14,979 nucleotides of DNA, taken from NCBI GenBank assembly GCA_017529175.1, contig JAFXNX010000047.1, forward strand, positions 1-14,979, written 5' to 3'. Position numbers and translations under genes: made by a program. Under the pieces are notes generated by a model. The model had not been told where the DNA came from and searched no databases. It worked only from the letters and a program-made list of their open reading frames with translations. Shown here piece by piece: positions 1 to 6,688 of this stretch; position 1 is the first letter of the stretch; each line of letters opens with the position of its first letter. This stretch comes from Clostridia bacterium (lineage in GTDB: Bacteria > Bacillota_A > Clostridia > Oscillospirales > CAG-272).

Positions 1-540
1 AGGACACCAGTTGATTATCCTCTCGCCTCTGTATATGAGTCCTTTGTTGTAAAGACGCATGAAAACGTCCTGAACGGCTTTGGAACAACCATCGTCGAGA
101 GTGAAGCGTGTTCTCGTCCAGTCGCAGGAGGAACCCATCTTCTTGAGCTGTTCGATTATCCTTCCGCCGTATTTTTCTTTCCATGCCCATGCGCGTTCAA
201 GAAATCCGTCGCGTCCGAGGTCGTCCTTCGTCAGTCCTTCTTTCTTCATCGCTTCGACGATCTTTGCTTCCGTTGCGATCGACGCGTGGTCGGTGCCGGG
301 GAGCCAGAGTGTCGAGAATCCCTTCATTCTTTTATATCTTATGAGGATGTCCTGAAGGGTGTTGTCAAGAGCGTGACCCATGTGGAGCTGTCCGGTTATG
401 TTCGGAGGGGGTATCACGATGGAATAGGGTTTCAGTTCGGGGTCGATCTTCGGGGTGAAGTAGCCGTTTTCGCACCAGTCGCGGTATATCCGGTCCTCGA
501 ATTCCGACGGCGCGTAGGTCTTCGGCAGTTCTTTTTTCAT
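1..540 (-). CDS. valS: Valyl-tRNA synthetase, N-terminal 180 residues (gene runs off the left edge)
   Basis: Class I aminoacyl-tRNA synthetase that attaches valine to tRNA-Val in the cytoplasm. The reverse-strand frame starts [20 protein letters not shown] and stays open to base 1. The class I signature is at residues 45-56 ([13 protein letters not shown]), with HMGH at 53-56 as the HIGH motif that binds ATP. It is followed by [14 protein letters not shown], typical of ValRS, where the related IleRS differs. The start ATG (538-540) has the Shine-Dalgarno AAGGAGAG (minus strand, about 549-556). Full-length family members are around 880 residues, so about four fifths of the gene lies outside the window. 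Transcription comes from a dedicated promoter through a T-box leader that senses uncharged tRNA-Val, which agrees with the product. Confidence 0.97.
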   Translation of the reverse strand, partial: MKKELPKTYAPSEFEDRIYRDWCENGYFTPKIDPELKPYSIVIPPPNITGQLHMGHALDNTLQDILIRYKRMKGFSTLWLPGTDHASIATEAKIVEAMKKEGLTKDDLGRDGFLERAWAWKEKYGGRIIEQLKKMGSSCDWTRTRFTLDDGCSKAVQDVFMRLYNKGLIYRGERIINWCP

Positions 541-568
541 TTTTATCTCTCCTTGATTTATATTTTTC

Positions 569-601
569 AAAACAAAAAGCACCCTGATAATTTCAGGGTG
601 C
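569..601 (-). terminator. T-box regulated intrinsic terminator
   Basis: On the minus strand GCACCCTGA (593-601) pairs with TCAGGGTGC (579-587) over a short AATTA loop, followed by TTTTTGTTTTG (569-578 and just beyond). This is the attenuator competing with the antiterminator formed by the T-box sequence. Confidence 0.9.
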
Positions 602-818
602 AAAATAAGCACGGTACCACCTGAATTCGCCGGAATCGGCGCGCTTCATTCTCTCGTGACGTGAGACGACGTCGGGTTCTAATAGGCATTATAACTGCTT
701 TTCTTCCCGAAGCTGCGGGACGACAAACGTCAAGTCCGGATACCGCGCTCTCACCTTACCGCGGCTCTCTGAAAACGGGGTCGAGACGTAACTTCCCATC
801 ATCGCTTTTGTAAAATTT
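569..818 (-). ncRNA. T-box riboswitch leader of valS with a valine GUC specifier
   Basis: Read on the minus strand, the leader has the canonical T-box parts in order. Stem I starts with GATGATGGGAAG (around 791-803). The apical part contains AGAGAGCCGCGG and GGTGAGAGCGCGG. The 3' side of stem I has GTCGTCCC at 717-724: TCCC (717-720) pairs with GGGA (794-797), which places GTC (722-724), a valine codon, in the specifier position. The T-box sequence AGGTGGTACCGTGC is at 609-622. Its TGGT bulge carries T at the variable position, which would pair with an A discriminator as in tRNA-Val. A terminator hairpin with a T-run follows. Uncharged tRNA-Val should stabilise the antiterminator and switch valS on. 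The specifier call is from hand pairing, not a covariance model. Confidence 0.93.
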
Positions 819-824
819 ACAGTG

Positions 825-853
825 ATTGTATCACAATAGATCGGTTTTGTCAA
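825..853 (-). promoter_or_regulatory. SigA-type promoter of the valS leader
   Basis: On the minus strand the -35 TTGACA (848-853) and -10 TACAAT (825-830) are 17 bp apart. Transcription should start near 818, just upstream of the T-box stem I. It lies immediately downstream of the stop codon of the zinc-ribbon gene on the same strand, so valS has its own promoter. Confidence 0.88.
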
Positions 854-869
854 TAGGGGGACGGAATTT

Positions 870-1229
870 TCAATCCGCTTCGCTGCCGCAGTACGGGCAG
901 AACGATGCGTTCTTCGGAATGGTCTTGCCGCATTCGGCGCAGAGCTTGCCCTTCCTCGGGAATACGCCGACTTCGGCTTTGAGTATCTCCATGTCGGCTT
1001 TGAGAGAATCTATCTTCGTTATCACCGCGGATTCTTTCGTTCCGTTAGACGTACCGGTCGACAACGAATTGTAGTACAGTCTGCCGAGTTCCTCGTAGAG
1101 CTCGTCAAGATCGGACTGCATATTAGCAAGAGCAAATCTGATCTTTGTTTTATTCGCCGCGTCGCACGCCTTCTTTCCCGCGCTCTCAGCGGTCTGTGCG
1201 ACAGCTTTTTTTATATCGTTGAAGTCCAT
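870..1229 (-). CDS. Small coiled-coil protein with C-terminal zinc ribbon
   Basis: Product of 119 residues with no signal peptide or membrane segment, presumably cytoplasmic. Residues 1-90 are charged and helical, with heptad-like leucines around 33-52 and 68-86 that suggest coiled coil. The C-terminus holds two CxxC knuckles, CAEC (97-100) and CPYC (111-114), the usual layout of a zinc-ribbon tail. Such tails are common on small clostridial proteins of unknown role, and no enzyme motif is visible. The start is supported by GGAGG about 7 bases upstream of the ATG and a consensus promoter. It reads in the same direction as valS, but valS has its own promoter. The function is not known to me. 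Confidence 0.85.
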   Translation of the reverse strand: MDFNDIKKAVAQTAESAGKKACDAANKTKIRFALANMQSDLDELYEELGRLYYNSLSTGTSNGTKESAVITKIDSLKADMEILKAEVGVFPRKGKLCAECGKTIPKNASFCPYCGSEAD

Positions 1230-1258
1230 AGTATAACCTCCGTTTTCTGCTTACTGAT

Positions 1259-1287
1259 ATTATATACCCATTTGCATCAAATGTCAA
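1259..1287 (-). promoter_or_regulatory. Consensus SigA promoter of the zinc-ribbon gene
   Basis: On the minus strand TTGACA (1282-1287), a 17-bp spacer and TATAAT (1259-1264) match the vegetative consensus at all 12 positions. It lies back to back with the candidate sporulation promoter of spoVAC on the plus strand. Confidence 0.9.
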
Positions 1288-1295
1288 TCGCGATC

Positions 1296-1327
1296 GTATA
1301 ACAAGTAAATATCCGTGGAACAATATA
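1296..1327 (+). promoter_or_regulatory. Candidate SigG/SigF-type forespore promoter of the spoVA cluster
   Basis: GTATAAC (1296-1302), an 18-bp gap and CAATATA (1321-1327) fit the Bacillus SigG consensus GHATRAT-18-CATNHTA with one mismatch in each element. It lies 27 bases ahead of the spoVAC start, and spoVA operons are known to be forespore-expressed. I see no SigA consensus on this strand here. The match is by eye and the motif is short, so it remains a candidate. Confidence 0.5.
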
Positions 1328-1354
1328 TGAAAAAGAAAAGGGAATGAGAACGGT

Positions 1355-1792
1355 ATGGACGAAAGATATAAAAAATACGCCGAACACCACGCGCCGAAGT
1401 CTCCTCTGATAAAGGACTGCGCGAGGGCGTTTGTGTCCGGCGGCGCGGTGTGCGCCGCGGGCGAAGGACTCAAAAATATGTATATATCGTTCGGAATGAA
1501 TAATGACGACGCCTCTCTTATGTGCTCGGTGACGCTGATATTCGCGGCAATTCTTCTCACCGGTCTCGGAGTCTTCGACGAAATAGCGAGAGTCGCCGGC
1601 GCGGGTGTGCTCGTGCCGATAACGGGATTTGCAAACGCGGTCGCCGCGCCCGCGATAGACGCGAAGACCGAGGGTTACGTGCTCGGCGTCGGCGCGAAAA
1701 TATTTACCGTCGCAGGTCCCGTGATACTCTACGGCGTCACCTCCGGCGCGCTGTACGGAGCGATATATATGATCGTCTCGTCAATAACGTGA
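1355..1792 (+). CDS. spoVAC: Stage V sporulation protein AC (dipicolinate channel component)
   Basis: Integral membrane protein of 145 residues, close to the usual SpoVAC length of about 150. In Bacillus, SpoVAC is part of the inner-membrane channel that moves Ca-dipicolinic acid into the developing spore and releases it during germination. After a charged N-terminus (to about residue 19) come several hydrophobic segments. The family-typical stretch FDEIARVAGAGVLVPITGFAN (around 73-93) precedes a Gly-rich C-terminal membrane region. The ATG has only a modest A/G-rich ribosome site (AAAGGGAATGAG), but no better in-frame start exists. The stop is followed within 8 bases by the original spoVAD start, so the genes are co-transcribed. 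Confidence 0.95.
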   Translation: MDERYKKYAEHHAPKSPLIKDCARAFVSGGAVCAAGEGLKNMYISFGMNNDDASLMCSVTLIFAAILLTGLGVFDEIARVAGAGVLVPITGFANAVAAPAIDAKTEGYVLGVGAKIFTVAGPVILYGVTSGALYGAIYMIVSSIT

Positions 1793-1799
1793 GGTGGCT

Positions 1800-1847
1800 A
1801 TGGGGATAATCAAAACTGACGCATCGTATATCATCTCGTCATAGTCC
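1800..1847 (+). pseudogene. spoVAD: Displaced 5' end of spoVAD ending in an amber codon
   Basis: ATG 1800 has a strong ribosome site (GAGGTGG, 1791-1797) overlapping the spoVAC stop. It opens 14 codons in frame with spoVAD and then meets TAG at 1842-1844. Family members have a small residue at this point in an SS-x-S-V-x-G context. TAG could arise from TCG by one change. Whether this is a true nonsense mutation, a base-call error or a suppressed codon cannot be decided here. Confidence 0.75.
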
Positions 1848-2795
1848 GTGGCGGGAACGCTCGAGCGCGACGGGCTGATCGGAGACCTCTTTGACTATAC
1901 GGACGACGCCGACGATACGTTCGGAAAGGACACCTGGGAAAAGTCGGAGAGCGAGATGCAGCGCCTTTCCGCTCTCGGCGCGCTATCGAAAGCGGGCATG
2001 GAAGCGAAGGACGTCGATATTGCGTTTTCAGGAGACCTTATCAATCAGTGCATAGCGTCGACTCACGGACTTATCAGCCTCGGCATCCCTAACGCGGGGC
2101 TTTTCGGAGCTTGTTCGACGTGTGCCGAAAGTATGCTCATGGCGGCGGTATTTTCTTCGTTTGTAAAAAATACTGCGATCGCAGTCACCTCGTCTCACAA
2201 CTGCTCCGCGGAAAGACAGTTCCGCTTTCCGGTGGAGTACGCGGCGCTGCGCACTCCGACGTCTCAGTGGACGGTGACGGGGGCGGCGTCTTTTATCGTC
2301 GCGCCTTACCCGAAGGGCGCCGTCGCGCGTATTGCGGAAGGAATGTTCGGGCGGATCGTCGACTCCGCGACGGACGACCTAAACAACATGGGAGCGGCAA
2401 TGGCGCCAGCGGCGGCGGACACTCTCATAAGTTTTTTTGAAGAGAGCAAAAGCGCGCCGGATGATTTTGACCTTATCGTTACGGGGGACCTCGGGAGCGA
2501 GGGCTCGTCGCTCCTTCGCGAGCTTATGTCGGCGCGCGGATATGATATATCGACGCATCACGATGACTGCGGACTTGAGATATACGATATCGAAAGGCAG
2601 GATATGCACAGCGGAGGGTCGGGATGCGGCTGCAGCGCCGTCGTGATGGCGGCGAAGTATCTGCCGCTTCTCGGAAAAAGGGAGATAGGCGATATGCTCT
2701 TCGTCGGGACCGGGGCGCTGATGAACGCGATGAGCGTGGGGCAGGGAAACACGATCCCGTCGATCGCGCATCTTGTCAGAATAAGATCGTTATGA
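1848..2795 (+). CDS. spoVAD: Stage V sporulation protein AD, open part downstream of an in-frame amber codon
   Basis: Thiolase-fold protein that binds dipicolinic acid and works with SpoVAC and SpoVAE in uptake by the forespore. Clear family signatures: SGDLINQ, GACSTCAESM, TSSHNCSAERQFRFPVEY, MGAAMAPAAADT, DCGLEIYD and GGSGCGCSAVV. The frame really begins at ATG 1800, which has a good GAGGTGG site 3 bases upstream, and runs MGIIKTDASYIISS before a TAG at 1842-1844. The next codons (SVAGTLERDGLIGDLFD) continue the normal SpoVAD N-terminus. The first available restart is GTG 1848, which has no visible Shine-Dalgarno site and would lose the first strand of the fold. With the upstream codons the protein would be about 331 residues, near the normal length. 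The rest of the frame is intact and overlaps the next gene. Confidence 0.9.
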   Translation: MAGTLERDGLIGDLFDYTDDADDTFGKDTWEKSESEMQRLSALGALSKAGMEAKDVDIAFSGDLINQCIASTHGLISLGIPNAGLFGACSTCAESMLMAAVFSSFVKNTAIAVTSSHNCSAERQFRFPVEYAALRTPTSQWTVTGAASFIVAPYPKGAVARIAEGMFGRIVDSATDDLNNMGAAMAPAAADTLISFFEESKSAPDDFDLIVTGDLGSEGSSLLRELMSARGYDISTHHDDCGLEIYDIERQDMHSGGSGCGCSAVVMAAKYLPLLGKREIGDMLFVGTGALMNAMSVGQGNTIPSIAHLVRIRSL

Positions 2796-2806
2796 CGGAG
2801 GGGAAA

Positions 2807-3163
2807 ATGGAGTATTTGAAGGCGTTTATCGTCGGCGGCGCGTTTTGCGCCGTCGCGCAGATACTGATCGACAGAACGAAACTCACCTCGGCACGCATCC
2901 TTGTCGGCTACGTCGTCGCCGGAGTCGCACTCGGCGGGATCGGGGTATACGAATACCTCGTCGACTTTGCCGGAGCGGGAGCGACGGTGCCGCTGACAGG
3001 ATTCGGCTATCTTATCGCGAAGGGAATGAGAGAGGCGATAGCGGAAAGAGGCGCGATAGGACTTCTCACGGGAGAGCTCACCGCGGCGTCGGGCGGGTGC
3101 GCGGCGGCGCTGATATTCGGATTTTGCGCATCTCTTATCTTCAAAGATAAAAAACAAAAATAA
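2807..3163 (+). CDS. spoVAE: Stage V sporulation protein AE (dipicolinate channel component)
   Basis: Small membrane protein of 118 residues, the usual SpoVAE length, starting MEYLKAFIVGGAFCAVAQIL. Hydrophobic segments lie at about 5-20, 32-48, 57-75 and 95-112, and FAGAGATVPLTGFGYLIAKG is the family-typical central stretch. I prefer ATG 2807, which follows GGAGGGG (2797-2803) and gives the expected M-x-Y-L start. ATG 2792 overlaps the spoVAD stop as ATGA and would add MTEGK. The tight arrangement implies translational coupling to spoVAD. The cluster holds only C, D and E, without spoVAA, AB or AF, a minimal set also seen in other clostridia. No convincing terminator follows before the next promoter. 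Confidence 0.94.
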   Translation: MEYLKAFIVGGAFCAVAQILIDRTKLTSARILVGYVVAGVALGGIGVYEYLVDFAGAGATVPLTGFGYLIAKGMREAIAERGAIGLLTGELTAASGGCAAALIFGFCASLIFKDKKQK

Positions 3164-3203
3164 AAAATTACAAAACCTTCGATAATTTGGACCGGTGCGA
3201 AGA

Positions 3204-3232
3204 TTGACAAACAGTCGGCGTCATAGTATAAT
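3204..3232 (+). promoter_or_regulatory. Consensus SigA promoter of the transglutaminase/dockerin gene
   Basis: TTGACA (3204-3209), a 17-bp spacer and TATAAT (3227-3232) match the vegetative consensus perfectly. Transcription should start near 3239, giving a short leader before the ribosome site AAAGGAG (3253-3259). Confidence 0.93.
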
Positions 3233-3266
3233 ACAGTTGATAAGTATTTGTTAAAGGAGCCGCGTC

Positions 3267-4739
3267 ATGATCAAAAGATTATTTGCCTCTTTGATTTTGA
3301 TATCTCTTCTGACCGTCTCCGCCGCGGCGGGGTACGAAGACGTTTTCCCGGAAGAGACTTTTTATAACGATATGGCGTCGGTCGAGGCCTACACCGAGGA
3401 GCTCGGCATTACGGAACACCAGTATGAACAGCTGAAAAACGTTGTTTACGGAGCGACCAGAAACTGCCGCGAGGTATGCGACGTATCAAATTTCAATCTA
3501 AAGTCGAATCAAACGGTTTTCGGAATTTTGAACAATTTTATCAGAAAAGGCGATCCTCTGACGTTCCATATAGAAGCGATCAGCGTAACGTCGTCGGGGA
3601 CGGGATCCGATAAAAAGATCAAACAGCTTAAATTCGTTTACAAATACACGAGTGACGTTTATTATCAAATGAGAGACGCGTCTCTCGAGGTCGCGCAAAA
3701 GCTTCTTGAAGGCGTTAAGGATAATACATGGATGAGCGACGTTCAGAAGGCGCTCGTGCTTCACGACAGACTTGCGGTCCTGTGCGAATACGACACGGAT
3801 AACTTTTACGCGGGAACTCTTACGGACAACGACTATTCCATATACGGCGCGTTCGTTGACAGAAAGTGCGTTTGCGAAGGATATACGAAGGCGTACAGCT
3901 ATCTGCTTGACGAGGTGGGCATCGACAATTATTATTGCGACTCGTACAGTCTCGGGCATATGTGGAATATCGTATATATCGACGGCGTTAAGTACCACGT
4001 CGACGTGACGTGGGACGATCCGGTGAGCGACGTCACGGGTTATGTGACTCACGAGTATTTTCTGTGCTCGACAGATAAAATGAAATCGAGCGATCACAAC
4101 GCGACGGACTATGACGACTCTCCGGTCGCCACTACATACGACAACGAATTCTGGGGCGAGTCGAACTCGTCGTTCATACCGTATGGCGGCTCGCTCTACT
4201 ATATAAACAACGCAGAGGCGGCGCTTTACGAATGGTCGGGAAGCGAGAGGACCAAACTTTTGGATCTTGTCGGAAGGTGGCGCGCGCCGAGCGGCGGGCT
4301 CTACATAGGAAACTTCTCGTGTCTCGGGTCCGACGGCACAAATATGTTCTATTCGCTGCCCGATAAGATAATGAGGTACGACCCCGAGTCGGGAAGATCG
4401 TCCGCAGTATACGTATACGATCCCGCGGACAACGCAAGCTTCAGGATCTACGGCTTTACCGCCGAGGAAGGCGTGTTCACGATAGACGTTTACAGCAGTC
4501 CGAACTTCACCGAGGATACGAAAGATCTGTACCAGTTCACAACTCCGTATGATCTCTCCTCGGTCAAGAGAGGGGACGCGGACGGAGACGGAATGCTGTC
4601 GCTGAAGGATATCGCCGCGCTCAAGGGCTATCTTGCCGGAGCGGAAGGTCAGTATGACGTCCGCGCTTGCGATTCGAATGAGGACGGCGTGGTGAATCTG
4701 ATGGATCTGTCCTATCTGAAACAAATGATCGCGGGATGA
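3267..4739 (+). CDS. Secreted transglutaminase-like protein with C-terminal dockerin
   Basis: Exported protein of 490 residues. Residues 1-21 form a Sec signal peptide (MIKRLFASLILISLLTVSAAAG). The central transglutaminase/protease-like core keeps a likely catalytic triad: Cys203 in CVCEGYTKAY, His231 in LGHMWNIVYI and Asp246 in YHVDVTWDD. Residues of about 290-430 look like a beta-rich region with Tyr/Gly-rich strands. The last 58 residues are a type I dockerin with two EF-hand-like calcium loops, DADGDGMLSLKDIAALKGYL and DSNEDGVVNLMDLSYLKQMI. Dockerins normally dock onto cohesin modules; none is visible in this window. The core could be a cysteine protease or a crosslinking enzyme acting on surface or host proteins; the substrate is unknown. 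It has its own promoter and terminator and is therefore a single-gene unit. Confidence 0.9.
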   Translation: MIKRLFASLILISLLTVSAAAGYEDVFPEETFYNDMASVEAYTEELGITEHQYEQLKNVVYGATRNCREVCDVSNFNLKSNQTVFGILNNFIRKGDPLTFHIEAISVTSSGTGSDKKIKQLKFVYKYTSDVYYQMRDASLEVAQKLLEGVKDNTWMSDVQKALVLHDRLAVLCEYDTDNFYAGTLTDNDYSIYGAFVDRKCVCEGYTKAYSYLLDEVGIDNYYCDSYSLGHMWNIVYIDGVKYHVDVTWDDPVSDVTGYVTHEYFLCSTDKMKSSDHNATDYDDSPVATTYDNEFWGESNSSFIPYGGSLYYINNAEAALYEWSGSERTKLLDLVGRWRAPSGGLYIGNFSCLGSDGTNMFYSLPDKIMRYDPESGRSSAVYVYDPADNASFRIYGFTAEEGVFTIDVYSSPNFTEDTKDLYQFTTPYDLSSVKRGDADGDGMLSLKDIAALKGYLAGAEGQYDVRACDSNEDGVVNLMDLSYLKQMIAG

Positions 4740-4763
4740 TATTGAAAATTGAATATAAAGAGA

Positions 4764-4795
4764 GCTCCGCGTAAAACACGGAGCCTTTCTTTTTC
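4764..4795 (+). terminator. Intrinsic terminator after the transglutaminase/dockerin gene
   Basis: GCTCCG (4764-4769) pairs with CGGAGC (4779-4784) over an A-rich loop, followed by CTTTCTTTTT. Confidence 0.85.
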
Positions 4796-4824
4796 AAAAA
4801 AATCACTAAAATTATAAAAATATA

Positions 4825-4853
4825 TTGCAAATATCGAAGATATTTGATACAAT
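4825..4853 (+). promoter_or_regulatory. Promoter of the potBCD operon with a 19-bp operator-like palindrome
   Basis: TTGCAA (4825-4830), a 17-bp spacer and TACAAT (4848-4853) form a good SigA promoter. A perfect inverted repeat, CAAATATC-GAA-GATATTTG (4828-4846), overlaps the 3' half of the -35 and almost the whole spacer. A dimeric repressor bound there would block RNA polymerase. The cognate regulator is not in the window. Confidence 0.75.
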
Positions 4854-4882
4854 TCTATTTAGCATTTTATTTTTGCGGGGCT

Positions 4883-4924
4883 GAACGTATCCGTCGTAAC
4901 GTTCGTCTCGCGGGCGGACGCCCG
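4883..4924 (+). promoter_or_regulatory. Two small inverted repeats in the potB leader
   Basis: GAACGT (4883-4888) pairs with ACGTTC (4899-4904), and CGGGC (4911-4915) pairs with GCCCG (4920-4924) around a GGAC loop. No T-run follows, so these are not a simple terminator. Their role, if any, is unclear. Confidence 0.3.
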
Positions 4925-4961
4925 AATACATTTACAATCCGGCGGGGAAACGGAGCAATAG

Positions 4962-5897
4962 TTGAACAAGAAGTCAAAGTTTCTCGCATCTCCTTATTTG
5001 GTCTGGATGGCGATATTTATCATCGTTCCGCTTGTTTTGATCGCGGTATTCGCCTGCACGACGACCGTGACGGTAGATAAGGACGGAAACCGTCTTACGG
5101 ACGAACAAATCGAAGAGATCACGACCGAGTTTTACGAAGAAAACGGCGAAGACGCCGAGCTGCCGGACGATATGTTCGCGGAGCAGACGATCTTTACGCT
5201 TGATAACCTTCTCGCGGTCAGCGCCTATATGCCGACGCTCATCAACTCGATCTGGCTCGCGCTGATAGCGACGGCGATCTGCCTCGTGCTCGGATATCCC
5301 GCCGCGTATATCATTTCAAGAATAAAAGTTTCAAAACAGAAGATGATGATCTTTCTTTTGATCCTTCCGATGTGGATAAACTTCTTACTCAGAACTTACG
5401 CGTGGATGACGATACTCGAGAACAACGGACTTCTCAACAAGTTCCTCGGGCTCTTCGGGCTCGGTCCGTATCAGTTCATCAACACGCAGGGAGCGGTCGT
5501 TCTCGGAATGGTATACAACTATTTGCCGTTCATGATCCTCCCGCTCTATTCGATAATGACGAAGATCAACAACAGTACGATCGAGGCGGCGCGCGATCTC
5601 GGCGCGGGAAGCGGAAATATATTCAGAAGAGTAGTGCTCCCGCTCTCGACGCCCGGCATCGTTTCGGGTATATCCATGGTCTTTGTTCCCGCGGTCAGCA
5701 CGTTCATTATTTCGAAGATGCTCGGCGGCGGCACGAATATGCTGATAGGCGACCTTATCGACCTTCAGTTCCTCGGCGCGTCGTACAATCCGCATCTCGG
5801 ATCGGCAATATCGCTCGTGCTCATGGTATTTATCCTTGTGTGCATGAGCATCACCAACTCCCTTGACGACGAAGAAATGGAGGCGGTGATAGTATGA
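4962..5897 (+). CDS. potB: Spermidine/putrescine ABC transporter permease PotB
   Basis: Inner-membrane permease of 311 residues for polyamine import. It starts at TTG 4962, supported by GGAG 6 bases upstream and by the family-typical start (MNKKSKFLASPYLVWMAIFIIVPL). The binding-protein-dependent transport EAA loop that contacts the ATPase is present (TIEAARDLGAGSGNIFRRVVLPLSTPG). Between the first membrane segment and LDNLLAVSAYMPTLINS is an acidic external loop (around residues 40-75) that seems longer than in the enterobacterial proteins. The stop overlaps the potC start (ATGA), giving translational coupling. The ATPase gene potA, which commonly precedes potB, is absent: a terminator and a promoter lie directly upstream. 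Confidence 0.95.
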   Translation: MNKKSKFLASPYLVWMAIFIIVPLVLIAVFACTTTVTVDKDGNRLTDEQIEEITTEFYEENGEDAELPDDMFAEQTIFTLDNLLAVSAYMPTLINSIWLALIATAICLVLGYPAAYIISRIKVSKQKMMIFLLILPMWINFLLRTYAWMTILENNGLLNKFLGLFGLGPYQFINTQGAVVLGMVYNYLPFMILPLYSIMTKINNSTIEAARDLGAGSGNIFRRVVLPLSTPGIVSGISMVFVPAVSTFIISKMLGGGTNMLIGDLIDLQFLGASYNPHLGSAISLVLMVFILVCMSITNSLDDEEMEAVIV

Positions 5898-6688
5898 ACA
5901 AGCATATAAACAGAATATATATGGCGATAGTGTTCTTCTTCTTATATTCTCCTATCGCCGTCATGGCAGTCTTTTCCTTCAACGCGTCGAAGAGCAGAAC
6001 GGTATGGACGGGATTCACTCTCGACTGGTACTCGAAGCTCTTCCACAATGAAACGATAATCAACAGTCTCGGAGTTACGATGATAGTCGCGCTTATCGCG
6101 TCGATCATTTCGACGATCCTCGGGACTGCCGCCGCGATCGGTATTTTCAATATGAAAAAGAAGACGCGCGGTATCGTTATGTACTTCACATATCTTCCGC
6201 TTATGAACCCGGAGATCGTAACGGGCGTATCTCTTATGCCTTTATTCGTTTTCACCGGGATCGATATGGGATTCGCAACGCTGACTCTCGCGCATATCTC
6301 GTTCTGCGTGCCTTACGTCATACTGAACGTTCTGCCGAAGCTGAGGCAGATGGATATGTCTCTTTGCGAGGCGGCTCAGGACCTCGGATGCACACAGCGC
6401 GGCGTTTTCGGAAAGGTGATCCTTCCAGAGATCATGCCCGGAGTGCTCACAGGATTCCTTATGAGCATAACCTATTCGATAGACGACTTCGTCATCAGTT
6501 ATTTCACTCACGGAGCGGAGTCGCAAAACCTTTCCGTCACGATCTATTCGATGACGAGAAAGAAGGTCAGCCCCGAGATCAACGCGCTCTCGACGATCAT
6601 ATTCCTTGTCGTGCTGACGATCCTTCTTGCTATGAACATTACTGACTCGAAACGTCAGAAGAAGCTGAAGGAGGGGGCGGCGGTATGA
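5894..6688 (+). CDS. potC: Spermidine/putrescine ABC transporter permease PotC
   Basis: Second permease subunit, 264 residues, of normal family length. It begins MNKHINRIYMAIVFFFLYSP, has the expected membrane segments, and carries an EAA loop (LCEAAQDLGCTQRGVFGKVILPEIMPG) followed by the PotC-typical MSITYSIDDFVISYF. It forms the transmembrane heterodimer with PotB. The start overlaps the potB stop by 4 bases, with GGAGG (5879-5883) upstream inside potB. The stop overlaps the potD start in the same way. Confidence 0.96.
   Translation: MNKHINRIYMAIVFFFLYSPIAVMAVFSFNASKSRTVWTGFTLDWYSKLFHNETIINSLGVTMIVALIASIISTILGTAAAIGIFNMKKKTRGIVMYFTYLPLMNPEIVTGVSLMPLFVFTGIDMGFATLTLAHISFCVPYVILNVLPKLRQMDMSLCEAAQDLGCTQRGVFGKVILPEIMPGVLTGFLMSITYSIDDFVISYFTHGAESQNLSVTIYSMTRKKVSPEINALSTIIFLVVLTILLAMNITDSKRQKKLKEGAAV

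Noticed and set aside
80..624. Plus-strand open frames over the valS start and T-box
   Set aside because: They lie opposite a clear ValRS frame and a structured RNA leader and have no ribosome sites.
1842..1844. Amber codon read as pyrrolysine or a reassigned sense codon
   Set aside because: potD ends with TAG in the same window, no stimulatory structure is visible, and no Pyl genes are present here.
2379..3210. Long open frames on the minus strand across spoVAD and spoVAE
   Set aside because: They are antisense shadows of strongly conserved genes, with Arg/Ser-rich translations and no ribosome sites.
3498..4724. A 408-codon minus-strand open frame opposite the transglutaminase gene
   Set aside because: The plus-strand product has a signal peptide, catalytic triad and dockerin; the reverse product is Arg/Val-rich with no recognisable domain or start signal.
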